The notes: generated from the letters alone by a model not told the origin. Positions 52,926-62,228 are shown, counted from the stretch's first letter. The stretch is DNA of 64,000 nt from an uncultured Lachnospiraceae bacterium (GCA_934330725.1 CAKRGM010000003.1:75557-139556); one strand, 5' to 3'. A program made the numbers and translations.

Positions 52926-54596
52926 ATGTTAACAAATTTACATGTAAAGAATCTGGCTTTGATTGACGAAACTGATGTTTATTTTGAAAAGGGACTCAAT
53001 ATCCTGACTGGTGAGACTGGTGCCGGTAAGTCCATTATTCTGGGGTCAGTAAATATTGCACTTGGAGGAAAAACATCCTCAGATGTTATCAGAAAGAATT
53101 GTGATTATGCACTGACAGAGCTTACATTTCATATTGAAGATGAAGAAAAACTCCAGCTTCTTAATGAATATGGAATAGAAGATCTTGAATATGGGGATAT
53201 TATTATTTCAAGGAAAATTATGCCTTCAAGATCACAGTTTAAGGTTAACGGACAAAATTTCACAGCGGGTCAGGTAAAAAAAATAGCAGAGATTCTTATA
53301 GATATTCACGGCCAGCATGATAACCAGCTGCTTCTTAATGAGAATAAGCATCTTGATGTTATTGACAGGTATGCAGAGAGCATAATACAGCCTTTAAAAG
53401 AAGAACTGGCACAAATATATAAACAGTATTCCCAGGCAAAAAACAGGCTTAAGGAAATGGATATTGATGCCGAGGCAAGAAACAGAGAAATTTCATTTAT
53501 GGAATATGAAATAAATGAAATTATGAGTGCAGGATTATTAGAAGATGAGGACTGCAATCTTGAGGCTGATTATAAAAAAATGCTTCATATGCAGAAAATT
53601 ATGGACGAAGTTTCGCTTGCCCAGTCGAGGCTGTTTGATGGTGATAATAATGCTTCTGATGCGGTCAGCATGGCAGTCAGGTCAGTCAGCAGTGTCGTGC
53701 AGTTTGATGATTCACTTGCAGGGATTGAAAGTACCCTTACAGATATTGAAAGTCTTATGTGTGATGTATCGGGGATGCTTAGGGATTATATGGATGAAAA
53801 TTCATTTGATGAGGTAACGTTTGAACAGACAAGGCAGCGGCTGGACCTGATTAATTCGCTCAAAATGAAATATGGAAACAGTATTTCAGAAATAATAAAA
53901 TATGCAGAAAATAAAACTGAAAAACTGGAAGAATTAAAAAATTACGATAAAATCATTAAATCTCTTAATATCGCATATACTGAAAAAGAAGCTGAGCTTG
54001 TTGAAATATGCAGCCGTCTTACACAGGCAAGAAAGAAATCTGCGGTCAGATTATGTGATGATATTAGAAAATCATTGTCGGAATTGAATTTTTCGGACGT
54101 TAAATTTGATGCAGAATTTTCAATAAATGATTCGTATACTGCAAATGGAAATGACAGTGTCCGTTTTATGATTTCAACAAATACAGGTGAAGATTTAAAA
54201 CCGTTATCAAAAATTGCATCAGGTGGTGAATTATCAAGAATTATGCTGGCAATTAAGACGGTTATAGCTGCGCAGGATAGAATTGAAACACTTATTTTTG
54301 ATGAGATTGATGCAGGAATCAGTGGAAGAACAGCACAGCTTGTAGGTGAAAAGTTAAACCAGCTGTCAGAAAACTGCCAGATAATCTGTATAACACATCT
54401 GCCACAGATAGCAGTAATGGCAGATACACATTTTCTTATCAGCAAGTCGGTTGAACATGAAAAAACAACCACATCAATCATTAAACTGAACAAAGATGAA
54501 ATGATTGAAGAACTGGCAAGGCTGCTGGGAGGAAGCAATATTACAGATACTGTTTTGTCCAGTGCAAAAGAAATGAAGAAACTTGCAGGAAAATAA
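52926..54596 (+). CDS. recN: DNA repair protein RecN
   Basis: This is a 556-residue SMC-like ATPase for double-strand-break repair. Walker A is GETGAGKS near 31-38, a central coiled-coil pair spans about 155-360, and the C-terminal ABC half has ASGGELSRIMLAIK (signature) and LIFDEIDAGISGRTA (Walker B and D-loop). ATG 52926 follows GAGGGAG; an extension of seven codons is possible. In many relatives recN is LexA controlled, but I saw no LexA box right before it, so it may be read mainly from the upstream operon. Confidence 0.95.
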   Translation: MLTNLHVKNLALIDETDVYFEKGLNILTGETGAGKSIILGSVNIALGGKTSSDVIRKNCDYALTELTFHIEDEEKLQLLNEYGIEDLEYGDIIISRKIMPSRSQFKVNGQNFTAGQVKKIAEILIDIHGQHDNQLLLNENKHLDVIDRYAESIIQPLKEELAQIYKQYSQAKNRLKEMDIDAEARNREISFMEYEINEIMSAGLLEDEDCNLEADYKKMLHMQKIMDEVSLAQSRLFDGDNNASDAVSMAVRSVSSVVQFDDSLAGIESTLTDIESLMCDVSGMLRDYMDENSFDEVTFEQTRQRLDLINSLKMKYGNSISEIIKYAENKTEKLEELKNYDKIIKSLNIAYTEKEAELVEICSRLTQARKKSAVRLCDDIRKSLSELNFSDVKFDAEFSINDSYTANGNDSVRFMISTNTGEDLKPLSKIASGGELSRIMLAIKTVIAAQDRIETLIFDEIDAGISGRTAQLVGEKLNQLSENCQIICITHLPQIAVMADTHFLISKSVEHEKTTTSIIKLNKDEMIEELARLLGGSNITDTVLSSAKEMKKLAGK

Positions 54597-54686
54597 ATCA
54601 TTTATTTATATTTACAATAATAACCTATATTAAGATTTTACTTAATGCAGATACTATTTTTAAGAAACTTTCAGGAGGTAACAGGG

Positions 54687-55931
54687 TTGAAAGGAAGAAG
54701 CGTTAAGAAAAGATTATATAGGTTATTTTTTTTCTCTGTTTTTTTGGCTGCAGTTGTAATTGGCCTTTCTTTTTATGTTGATAGTATAATAAAAAAGATT
54801 CCAAAGAATATTTATATACTTAAAAATAATAAGGCAACGTTATCTTTTAATATACCTGCAACATGCGAAGCAAGCAATAAAATTGCAGATTTAAATAAAC
54901 CACTTACAATTTGTGCAAACGAACCGGGAAATTACAAGTTTAAGGTAAAACTTTTCGGGGTTTTCGAAACAAATACAGTAAATGTCAATGTGGTTGAAAA
55001 AAATTTCATATATCCGGGCGGCTTTCCAATTGGACTGTACTTAAAAGCGGATGGTGTGCTTGCGGTTGATACGAGTGATATTAAAACGATTAATGGTGAT
55101 GTTATTAATCCATGTCAGAACATAATAAAAAAAGGTGATTATATTATTGGTGCAGATGGACAGGAAATGAAAAACAAAGACCAGCTGGTTTCATATGTAA
55201 GTAAATCAGATGGTAACAGAATTACATTTAAACTGAGAAGAAAAAATGAGGTTTTTGACGTAAGTGTTCAGCCTGTAAAGGATGAGAATGGCAAATATAA
55301 AGTTGGGTTATGGGTTAAGGACGATACACAGGGAATCGGAACGATGACATATATTGATAAAGATGGGAATTTTGCAGCATTGGGACATGGAATAACAGAT
55401 AATCAGACGGAAGAGCTTCTTGAATCAAATTATGGATTTTTATATAAAACCAAAATACTTTCCATTGTCAAAGGCAGTAATGGCACACCGGGCGAATATA
55501 TTGGTACAATAGATTATAATAATTCAAACAGGATAGGAAAAATATGTAAGAACACAGAAAACGGAATATATGGGACGTTAAATTCGGATCTTGTAAATGA
55601 TTACAAATTATCTCCGATGCAAATCGGGTACAGCAATGAAGTGCAAAAGAAAAAAGCATATATAAGACTGTATGACGAGAAGCGTGAGTATAAGGATTAT
55701 GATATATCTATTGAAAATATAAGTTATGGTAACTTAAAAAATATCACATTTAAGGTTACTTCAAAAGAGCTGATTGATGATACAAACGGGATAATACAGG
55801 GAATGAGCGGTGCGCCAATTATTCAGGATGGCAAATTCATTGGTGCAGTAACTCATGTTTTTGTAAATGATTCTACACGAGGATATGGAATTTTTGCAGA
55901 AAAAATGCTTAGTCAGAGTTATACTCAATGA
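54687..55931 (+). CDS. spoIVB: SpoIVB sporulation serine peptidase (S55)
   Basis: This is a 414-residue forespore-secreted serine peptidase that starts sigma-K activation in the mother cell. An N-terminal signal/anchor helix (about 8-32), a PDZ domain (about 115-195) and the S55 domain follow. The catalytic His is in ALGHGITD and the catalytic Ser in GMSGAPIIQDG. TTG 54687 is chosen because AGGAGG precedes it by eight bases. Its last 23 bases overlap the end of the converging LysR gene. spo0A, its usual next neighbour, is 4 kb away. Confidence 0.93.
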   Translation: MKGRSVKKRLYRLFFFSVFLAAVVIGLSFYVDSIIKKIPKNIYILKNNKATLSFNIPATCEASNKIADLNKPLTICANEPGNYKFKVKLFGVFETNTVNVNVVEKNFIYPGGFPIGLYLKADGVLAVDTSDIKTINGDVINPCQNIIKKGDYIIGADGQEMKNKDQLVSYVSKSDGNRITFKLRRKNEVFDVSVQPVKDENGKYKVGLWVKDDTQGIGTMTYIDKDGNFAALGHGITDNQTEELLESNYGFLYKTKILSIVKGSNGTPGEYIGTIDYNNSNRIGKICKNTENGIYGTLNSDLVNDYKLSPMQIGYSNEVQKKKAYIRLYDEKREYKDYDISIENISYGNLKNITFKVTSKELIDDTNGIIQGMSGAPIIQDGKFIGAVTHVFVNDSTRGYGIFAEKMLSQSYTQ

Positions 55932-56790
55932 ATTTTTTTGCAGCATTATTAAAAGCAGAGCGGCTGTTATATATAATGCATACGTCTCTTTGAGGATTTG
56001 CTTCTTTTAGCCTGATTGCAAAAATATCGCCGTTTTCAATGGCTTTTTTAGCAAGAGGTTCCGGGTAGAATCCTATTCCTAAATTGTGCTGTATCATCGG
56101 AAGAATCTGATCGGTTGTTGCTGCTTCCATATCAGGATTGAATGCCAGACCATGTTCAAGGAAATACTTATTGTACATTTCACGTGTTCCGGTTCCTTCT
56201 GCGAGAGATACAAAAGGAATATCAGACAATTCTTTAAGAGAATGTGCTGACGAAGACAGATTCTTATATTTACTGCCGCAGATCAGGATTTCATTAAAAG
56301 AAATAAGCGGCAGCTTTTTCAACTGTGTTTTTAGTTTTACCGGTGTAGTGATAACAGCTATATCAACAAGGTTATTTGTAAGTGAATTTATAGCCTGTGG
56401 GGAAGAATCGTTTGAAATATGGATTCGTACATGCGGATATTTTTCGTGAAAGGCCTCAAGCTTATCCAGTAAAACAAGGTGAAGTGCGTTTTCACTTGCT
56501 GCAATTGTAATAAGACCATTTTCAAGTTCCATATTTTGTTTGAGTTCGTCTTCTCCAAGAGAAATCTGTTCAAAGGCAATCGCAATATGCTCATAAAGCT
56601 TATGTCCCTGGGGCGTAAGCTTTATTCCTTTGCGGGATCGTATAAACAGTTTGCAGTTCAATTCATTTTCAAGGTTGTTCATGCATCTTGTTATGTTAGG
56701 CTGATTGTTATTGAGCATTTTTGCTGCTCTTGTAAAACTCTGATACTGGACAACATAATAGAATATTCTGTAGTAGTCATATGTAACCAT
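55909..56790 (-). CDS. LysR-family transcriptional regulator
   Basis: This is a 293-residue regulator. Its N-terminal helix-turn-helix has the family-typical FYYVVQYQSFTRAAKMLNNNQ and ITRCMNNLENELNCKLFIRS. The periplasmic-binding-protein-like effector domain begins near 90. ATG 56790 is selected because GAGG is eight bases upstream; a 17-residue extension exists in frame. Its 3' end overlaps spoIVB by 23 bases on opposite strands. The next gene upstream is a ThrE-like exporter on the same strand, so it may be its co-transcribed regulator. Effector unknown. Confidence 0.9.
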   Translation of the reverse strand: MVTYDYYRIFYYVVQYQSFTRAAKMLNNNQPNITRCMNNLENELNCKLFIRSRKGIKLTPQGHKLYEHIAIAFEQISLGEDELKQNMELENGLITIAASENALHLVLLDKLEAFHEKYPHVRIHISNDSSPQAINSLTNNLVDIAVITTPVKLKTQLKKLPLISFNEILICGSKYKNLSSSAHSLKELSDIPFVSLAEGTGTREMYNKYFLEHGLAFNPDMEAATTDQILPMIQHNLGIGFYPEPLAKKAIENGDIFAIRLKEANPQRDVCIIYNSRSAFNNAAKKFIEYNSD

Positions 56791-56852
56791 TTGTATAACC
56801 TCGATTCTTATAGTGATATCACGTAGTATATAATTTGACATAATATATAATT

Positions 56853-58181
56853 TTATGTGCAGTACCGAAACATTTTATCAGTCATGATACGTGCAAATAT
56901 TAATCCGAGCGGCAGAGAGATTATAATCATTGCCGCAGATGCAAACCATGATGCTGATACTGTAAGCGACATGATTCCAAGATTATAAATCGCACGGTAA
57001 AGATAAAGGCCCGGAACCATAATGACTATTGAAGGGACTGTGATAGATATCCTCGGATATCCGACTTTGCTTTTGATAAGGGAAGCAAGTATACCTGATG
57101 TAAATGCACCTGTAAATGCTGCGACAGCCGGTGGAAATCCTGCAAGATCACATAATTCAAGACGAAGCGTATTAGAAACGCAGCCTATGAGTGCAGCTGT
57201 TGCAGCAAGTTTTAATGGACTGTTAAACATTATTGAAAATCCAAATACACCGCAGAAGCTTGCAATGAGCCTTAAAATAATCATGAGTCCGCGATTAAGC
57301 TTAAATGGCAGAAAGTCAACAGGGGATAGCTTTAGTAAAAGAGCCATAATCCATGCTGAAATTGTTGCAACAACTATGATTATTATTGAATAGGCAAGGC
57401 GTTCAAGACCTGAACGCAGATCAAGCTTTGCAAGGTCGATTCCGCTTGTTATAAATGGAAATCCGGGGATAATAAACAGCATTGAACATATGTAACCGGC
57501 TTCGTGCTGAAGTGATATAGTGAATGCTGATTCAAAAAGGTGCAGAAGCAGTGCATAAACAAGGCAGGCTGATGAGACAGATGCAGCAATACATAAGAAT
57601 AATGTAAAGTGGTGCTTTGAAAGCTTGCATCTGATTGCGTTTCCAATGCCTGCACCTGCAAATGCCAACAGCATTTCAAGGGAGCCTCCACCAAGAAGAA
57701 ATGTAAATGCTCCACATGCAAGCGCAGATGCAAGTCCAAGTGCAGCAGGTGAGTAAAGGCCGTGAATCTGTTCGATGTGATCCAGTCTCGAATGTAATTC
57801 TTCACCTGTCATTGTAACTCCGGCACTTGGAAACAGAGAAACAAACCGTTCCAGGCGGTTTAGTTTTGAAGTGTTTACACCGGTTGATGTAAGGCACAAT
57901 GACTGCGAGAAACTTGAATCACCGTCAAAGCATGTATAATTTATCGTCATCAGCCCTATATCAACAGAACAGGTAACATTAAGTGCTTCGGATAATGTGT
58001 TCATTGAACTTCTTACACGCCATGCACCTGTTCCGCAGGAAAGCAGCATAAGACCTACCCGCCCTATTAAAGAAGCTTTTTCCTTAAGAGATGCATCGGA
58101 TATTGGCTGCTCGCATGATGTGTCTACATATTCATGCCATCTGATATCCATATGATTCTTTTTTAATGCTGTCTGTGGCAT
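56853..58181 (-). CDS. ThrE-like threonine/serine exporter family membrane protein
   Basis: This is a 442-residue protein joining an N-terminal DUF1212 half and a ThrE_2/DUF3815-type C-terminal half. The first half carries SVDIGLMTINYTCFDGD and several helices, the second a further four to five helices (SRMIV-type signature replaced by GYPRISITVPSIVIMVPGLYLYRAIYN, shown here in part). It has about ten transmembrane segments. ATG 58181 is preferred over 58187, as CCTCC (minus-strand GGAGG) is eight bases from it. The fused ThrE of Corynebacterium exports threonine and serine; the substrate here is inferred from the family. Confidence 0.85.
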   Translation of the reverse strand: MPQTALKKNHMDIRWHEYVDTSCEQPISDASLKEKASLIGRVGLMLLSCGTGAWRVRSSMNTLSEALNVTCSVDIGLMTINYTCFDGDSSFSQSLCLTSTGVNTSKLNRLERFVSLFPSAGVTMTGEELHSRLDHIEQIHGLYSPAALGLASALACGAFTFLLGGGSLEMLLAFAGAGIGNAIRCKLSKHHFTLFLCIAASVSSACLVYALLLHLFESAFTISLQHEAGYICSMLFIIPGFPFITSGIDLAKLDLRSGLERLAYSIIIIVVATISAWIMALLLKLSPVDFLPFKLNRGLMIILRLIASFCGVFGFSIMFNSPLKLAATAALIGCVSNTLRLELCDLAGFPPAVAAFTGAFTSGILASLIKSKVGYPRISITVPSIVIMVPGLYLYRAIYNLGIMSLTVSASWFASAAMIIISLPLGLIFARIMTDKMFRYCT

Positions 58182-58215
58182 TGCCATGACCTCCTTTTAT
58201 GATGCATGATGAATT

Positions 58216-58262
58216 ATATATGAAAATCATATATTTATTTATGCATACATATATATTCGACA
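58216..58262. promoter_or_regulatory. Palindrome and Spo0A-box-like site between divergent genes
   Basis: ATATATGA-AAA-TCATATAT (58216-58234) is a perfect interrupted palindrome in an AT-rich region. Further right, TTCGACA (58256-58262) is the reverse of the 0A box TGTCGAA, oriented toward the ThrE-like gene. Either could be an operator; the palindrome could also fit a LysR-type site. Untested. Confidence 0.4.
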
Positions 58263-58431
58263 TTGCTATGCTAATATTGTACTTACTTTTACGGATATGT
58301 CAATACATATAAAATTTATATGATGTATATATGAAATATACTTTTTACATTTAATTTGCAGTGCACATATAATGATTTGAATTTAAAAATCAATCAGAAA
58401 TTGAATTGAATCAGCATGGAGGCATATGTCG

Positions 58432-59118
58432 ATGTTTAGGTTTAGTAAAAAAAGTCTGGATTATGAAAAACAAATGTCAGAGGCGTTTGTTACAAGTGTT
58501 TTTCTTGCTTTGTCAGGCGGCTTTCAGGATGCATACACATATTTTACGAGAAAAGAAGTATTCTCAAATGCACAGACTGGAAATGTTGTTTTGATGAGTC
58601 AGCATTTTATGAGTGGAAACTGGCAGGAGGGATTCCGTTATCTGTATCCTCTTCTGGCATTTGCACTCGGCGTATTTTTTGCGGAACAGATTCAGGGGCG
58701 TTTTAAATATGCCAGAAAACTTCATTGGAGACAGACAGTACTTCTCCTTGAAATTGTAATTTTATTTATAGTTGGATTTATGACAGAAGCGTGGGATACA
58801 CTGGCTACAGTACTGGTTTCTTTTTCATGTGCGATGCAGGTCCAGAGCTTCAGAAAAGTAAATGGAAATTCCTATGCCAGTACGATGTGCATAGGTAACT
58901 TAAGAAGCGGAACAGCAGCGTTATCCGTTTATTTACGTGAAAAAAGACCTGAGCAGCTAAAAAGATGCTTTTATTATTTCGGGGTGATTTTATGCTTTGC
59001 AATAGGCGCCGGAATTGGCGGTAATTTGTCCATATTTCTGGGATATAAAGCAATATGGATATCAAGTATACTTCTGACTGTAAGTTTTCTTCTTATGTTT
59101 TCTGACAGGAATGATTAA
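58432..59118 (+). CDS. YoaK-family (DUF1275) membrane protein
   Basis: This is a 228-residue protein with about six transmembrane helices. The DUF1275 hallmark is present at the N-terminus: GGFQDAYTYFTRKEVFSNAQTGNVV, with the conserved T/AQTGN motif. LYPLLAFALGVFFAE, RSGTAALSVYL and the C-terminal helices fit. ATG 58432 is chosen with GGAGG about nine bases upstream; 58426 is possible. The family is widespread but its transport role is unknown. It lies divergently from the ThrE-like gene, in the block between spoIVB and spo0A. Confidence 0.85.
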   Translation: MFRFSKKSLDYEKQMSEAFVTSVFLALSGGFQDAYTYFTRKEVFSNAQTGNVVLMSQHFMSGNWQEGFRYLYPLLAFALGVFFAEQIQGRFKYARKLHWRQTVLLLEIVILFIVGFMTEAWDTLATVLVSFSCAMQVQSFRKVNGNSYASTMCIGNLRSGTAALSVYLREKRPEQLKRCFYYFGVILCFAIGAGIGGNLSIFLGYKAIWISSILLTVSFLLMFSDRND

Positions 59119-59156
59119 AGTTAATAAAATATTATGTTGAGAAAGGAAGATGTGTT

Positions 59157-59918
59157 ATGGCGACTATATTTCCAAGAGAAGAAAAGGTTGACTTGTTATT
59201 TGAAAAAATATTAGGAAATCCAGGAGCATGTGAAAGACTGATGGAAACATTTTATGAAGAAATGGATACTGATCAGGAGATGACCGGCGGATATCTTCCA
59301 CCTGAAAAGTTTGCACAGGCACTTTTGGATTCATATAAAAATAAAGACCTGACAGCATTTCTTATGGCTGTATGCCAGAACAGCATGTTTGATCTTTTAA
59401 GAAATTCATTTCTGGTACCATTCCGTTTTAATCAGGATGGCAAAGAAAATCCGGTAATTCTTACTGATGATGACGGAAATCTTAAGAAGAATAATAAAAT
59501 AAAGGTTAGTGAAAAGGATTATAACCGCTTTAAAAATGTATTCCGTAAGGCTGAAAAAGAAAAGATGTATCTGGCTTATGGATACAGGAAAAAACATTTA
59601 TATGATATAGAAACAATGGAGATTGAGGAGTGTGAAATGGGCGAGCATACAGGTGTTCTTCTTGTATATGAACTGCCCGATACTGTTAAAGAAAAACAGA
59701 CAGAAGCACAGGCTTATGCGGAGGTATGGAATATAATGATGAAGCTGCAGGACGAACTTCCGCGTTCTTTTGTGTATTACGGCCAGGATTCCATACAGGA
59801 TGGAAATACAAGATATGATGAACTGGGAGTTTTTCTGCCAATTCATAAGTTTTTTGATTTGCTTGAAAAGAATATTGAAACAGCGGATTATATTGTGACA
59901 TCAAAAAGAAAAAAATAA
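59157..59918 (+). CDS. Conserved-looking protein of unknown function
   Basis: This is a 253-residue soluble, acidic protein that I do not recognise. It has no signal peptide and no transmembrane helix. It is rich in charged helices at the N-terminus (RLMETFYEEMDTDQE) and has a central basic stretch (KVSEKDYNRFKNVFRKAEKEK). The last third reads VWNIMMKLQDELPRSFVYYG followed by an aromatic/acidic end and SKRKK. Codon use matches its neighbours, and AAAGGAAG precedes ATG 59157. It lies 39 bases after the YoaK-like gene and 169 bases before spo0A, upstream of the spo0A operator boxes. Function not predicted. Confidence 0.6.
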   Translation: MATIFPREEKVDLLFEKILGNPGACERLMETFYEEMDTDQEMTGGYLPPEKFAQALLDSYKNKDLTAFLMAVCQNSMFDLLRNSFLVPFRFNQDGKENPVILTDDDGNLKKNNKIKVSEKDYNRFKNVFRKAEKEKMYLAYGYRKKHLYDIETMEIEECEMGEHTGVLLVYELPDTVKEKQTEAQAYAEVWNIMMKLQDELPRSFVYYGQDSIQDGNTRYDELGVFLPIHKFFDLLEKNIETADYIVTSKRKK

Positions 59919-59967
59919 AGAGTACTATAAATATTATTGTCATATATGCAGGAGCTGAATATATTTA

Positions 59968-59984
59968 TGTCGAAATGTGTCGAA
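59968..59984 (+). promoter_or_regulatory. Tandem Spo0A (0A) boxes upstream of spo0A
   Basis: TGTCGAA occurs at 59968-59974 and again at 59978-59984, direct repeats 10 bases apart, so they lie on the same face of the helix. This matches the Spo0A-P box consensus and suggests autoregulation. They lie roughly 65-80 bases upstream of the predicted start site. Confidence 0.8.
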
Positions 59985-60012
59985 TAATGGTAAATTATGC
60001 GATAAAATAATA

Positions 60013-60041
60013 TTGCCATAATTTGACATTAATTATATAAT
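60013..60041 (+). promoter_or_regulatory. spo0A promoter
   Basis: TTGCCA (60013-60018) and TATAAT (60036-60041) are spaced by 17 bases. A TTGACA at 60023 has no fitting -10. No sigma-H-type promoter was clear to me. Confidence 0.65.
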
Positions 60042-60087
60042 TTTAACGTTATCTATATTTTAAGCTAATTTTCCAAGGGGAGGATAT

Positions 60088-60882
60088 ATGGAAACATTAA
60101 AAGTAGCAATTGCAGATGATAATGAGAATATGTTGAAAATTCTTGAAAAAGTACTAGGTGACGAACAAGACCTTGATGTTGTTGGTACTGCAACTAATGG
60201 TGAAGACACGCTGAGCATTATCAAAAAAACAGAACCGGATGTTGTTTTACTTGATATTATAATGCCTCAGCTGGATGGACTTACCGTAATGGAAAAAGTA
60301 AGAAACGATAAAAATATCAGGAAGACACCTGCATTTATTATTATCAGTGCAATTGGACGTGAAAGCGTAACAGAGGATGCATTTAACATGGGTGCGGCGT
60401 ATTACATAATGAAACCTTTTGATAATCAGGTTCTTATAAACAGAATACGTTATGTTAAAACGTCAAGAAATAAACATGAGAAGCAGAATTCTAATGTTTT
60501 TACGCAGGATAATGTTGCAATAAGCGACAGAAACCTTGAAGCTGATATAACAAATATAATACATGACATAGGTATACCGGCACACATAAAAGGATACCAG
60601 TATCTTAGGGATTCAATAATTCTTTCTGTAAAAGATAATGACGTTATAAATAGTATTACAAAGATATTATATCCTACAATAGCAAAAAAATATCAGACTA
60701 CGGCAAGCAGGGTGGAACGTGCTATAAGACATGCAATAGAAGTGGCATGGAACAGAGGAAATACGGACACTTTAAATGACCTGTTTGGGTATACAATAAG
60801 TAATGGTAAGGGAAAACCTACCAATTCAGAATTTATTGCACTTATCGCTGATAAAGTCAGACTGCAATATAATATTAAATGA
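60088..60882 (+). CDS. spo0A: Spo0A sporulation master response regulator
   Basis: This is a 264-residue response regulator. The receiver has the acidic pair Asp10-Asp11, phosphoacceptor Asp56 (VVLLDIIMPQ) and the conserved Lys in IMKPFDN near 108. The C-terminal DNA-binding domain has the Spo0A signature GIPAHIKGYQYLRDSI and the recognition region TTASRVERAIRHAIEVAW. GGGGAGG precedes ATG 60088. It is controlled by tandem 0A boxes. In many Bacilli and Clostridia it follows spoIVB directly; here a four-gene block lies between them. Confidence 0.98.
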   Translation: METLKVAIADDNENMLKILEKVLGDEQDLDVVGTATNGEDTLSIIKKTEPDVVLLDIIMPQLDGLTVMEKVRNDKNIRKTPAFIIISAIGRESVTEDAFNMGAAYYIMKPFDNQVLINRIRYVKTSRNKHEKQNSNVFTQDNVAISDRNLEADITNIIHDIGIPAHIKGYQYLRDSIILSVKDNDVINSITKILYPTIAKKYQTTASRVERAIRHAIEVAWNRGNTDTLNDLFGYTISNGKGKPTNSEFIALIADKVRLQYNIK

Positions 60883-60958
60883 TTATAAATTTTATAAATA
60901 TAAACAATAAAATAGCAGAATGTTCACAGAATCTATACATTTTATTGAAAATTTATGC

Positions 60959-61011
60959 TTGATTTGTATTCAATGATATATTATAATTGAACACGTATTT
61001 AAAAAATACGT
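60959..61011 (+). promoter_or_regulatory. Promoter and 5' hairpin of the NlpC/P60 gene
   Basis: TTGATT (60959-60964) and TATAAT (60982-60987) are spaced by 17 bases. ACGTATTT (60993-61000) pairs with AAATACGT (61004-61011) over 3 bases, just where the transcript should start. There is no T-tract of terminator kind after it. Confidence 0.65.
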
Positions 61012-61048
61012 AACAAAATTGTAATATATTAAGAGGGAATATAAACAT

Positions 61049-62167
61049 ATGCGTAAAAGAATTGCAAAAAGTTTGACGGTAGCAGTGCTGGCCGCATCAA
61101 TTACTGGTGCAACATATTATAATGTGCTCGCAGATGAAGTCACTGACTTGCAGAACCAGAAGAGTGCAGCTGAGAGCCAGCTTAATGATCTTGAAAGCCA
61201 GTTAGCTTATATTCTTGTCCAGATGGATGATGTACAGTCAAAGATATATGACAAGAATGATGAGATTAATCAGGCTAATGAAGATTTAAAAGCCGCAGAA
61301 GAAAAACATAACAAGCAGCGTGAGGATACAAAGCTCAGGATTAAGTATATGTACGAGGATCAGTCAGCAAGTCTGACAGAGGCTTTCCTTACAGCAAGCG
61401 ACATGGGAGATGCTCTTAATAAGACAGAATATGTCCAGAAGGTTTATGATTATGACAGAACAAAGCTTGAAGAGATGGCTGAAACTGCAAAGCAGATTAA
61501 TGATTTAAAAACATCATTGGAAAATGATAAGAATGAGCTTCAGGCATTATCAGATGATTTAACAAAGAAGCAGGCTTTGTTATATTCTACCATAGATGAG
61601 CAGAAGTCAAAAGTTGCTGATTTTGATACACAGCTTACAGCAGCTGTTGAGGCAGCAACAAAGAAAGCTGAAGAAGAACAAAGAAAGCGTGACCTGGCAG
61701 CAAGAGAAGCAGCACAGAAAGCAGCCGCAGCCCAGACAGCTTCAACTTCAGCATCAAAAGATAAGACTGCAAGTGCGTCAGCTACTGCTACAACAACAAG
61801 CAGCAGTACAGGCAGCGGTAATTTATCAATCGCGCAGAAAGTTGTACAGATTGCGTATGCTCAGCTTGGAGTTCCTTATGTAACAGGTGGTTCAAGTCCA
61901 AGTGGTTTTGACTGTTCAGGACTTACATCATATGCTTATGCACAGTGTGGAATTTCACTTCCAAGAACATCTGGTGCACAGGCTGGTGCCGGCACAAAGG
62001 TTTCAAGTTTAAGCGAGGCACAGCCTGGTGATATAATCTGTTATCCTGGACATGTAGCCATCTATATTGGTAATGGACAGATAATACATGCACCTACGGT
62101 TGGAGATAAAGTTAAAGTAGCATCAGCAACAATTCTTCCGATAACAAGTATCAGACGCTGCTGGTAA
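61049..62167 (+). CDS. Secreted NlpC/P60 peptidoglycan endopeptidase with coiled coil
   Basis: This is a 372-residue exported protein. The signal peptide (about 1-28) ends near VLA. A coiled coil of about 30-215 (LNDLESQLAYILVQMDDVQ) resembles CwlO/PcsB-type regulators. An Ala/Ser/Thr linker (about 215-255) leads to an NlpC/P60 domain with Cys289 (FDCSGLTSY), His335 (PGHVAIYIG) and His347 (IIHAP) as the catalytic triad. The coiled coil in CwlO-type enzymes is inhibitory and contacts FtsEX; that is inference here. ATG 61049 follows GAGGGAA. It likely cuts peptide stems of peptidoglycan in growth or division. Confidence 0.9.
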   Translation: MRKRIAKSLTVAVLAASITGATYYNVLADEVTDLQNQKSAAESQLNDLESQLAYILVQMDDVQSKIYDKNDEINQANEDLKAAEEKHNKQREDTKLRIKYMYEDQSASLTEAFLTASDMGDALNKTEYVQKVYDYDRTKLEEMAETAKQINDLKTSLENDKNELQALSDDLTKKQALLYSTIDEQKSKVADFDTQLTAAVEAATKKAEEEQRKRDLAAREAAQKAAAAQTASTSASKDKTASASATATTTSSSTGSGNLSIAQKVVQIAYAQLGVPYVTGGSSPSGFDCSGLTSYAYAQCGISLPRTSGAQAGAGTKVSSLSEAQPGDIICYPGHVAIYIGNGQIIHAPTVGDKVKVASATILPITSIRRCW

Positions 62168-62188
62168 AAATAAATACGATGTGATATA

Positions 62189-62228
62189 ATAAAGTGTAGC
62201 TTGATTAAGGCTGCACTTTATTCTTTTA
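62189..62228 (+). terminator. Terminator after the NlpC/P60 gene
   Basis: AATAAAGTGTAGCTT (62189-62203) pairs with AAGGCTGCACTTTATT (to 62222), with G-U pairs and one bulge over a short loop, followed by CTTTTATA. Good strength by eye. Confidence 0.8.
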
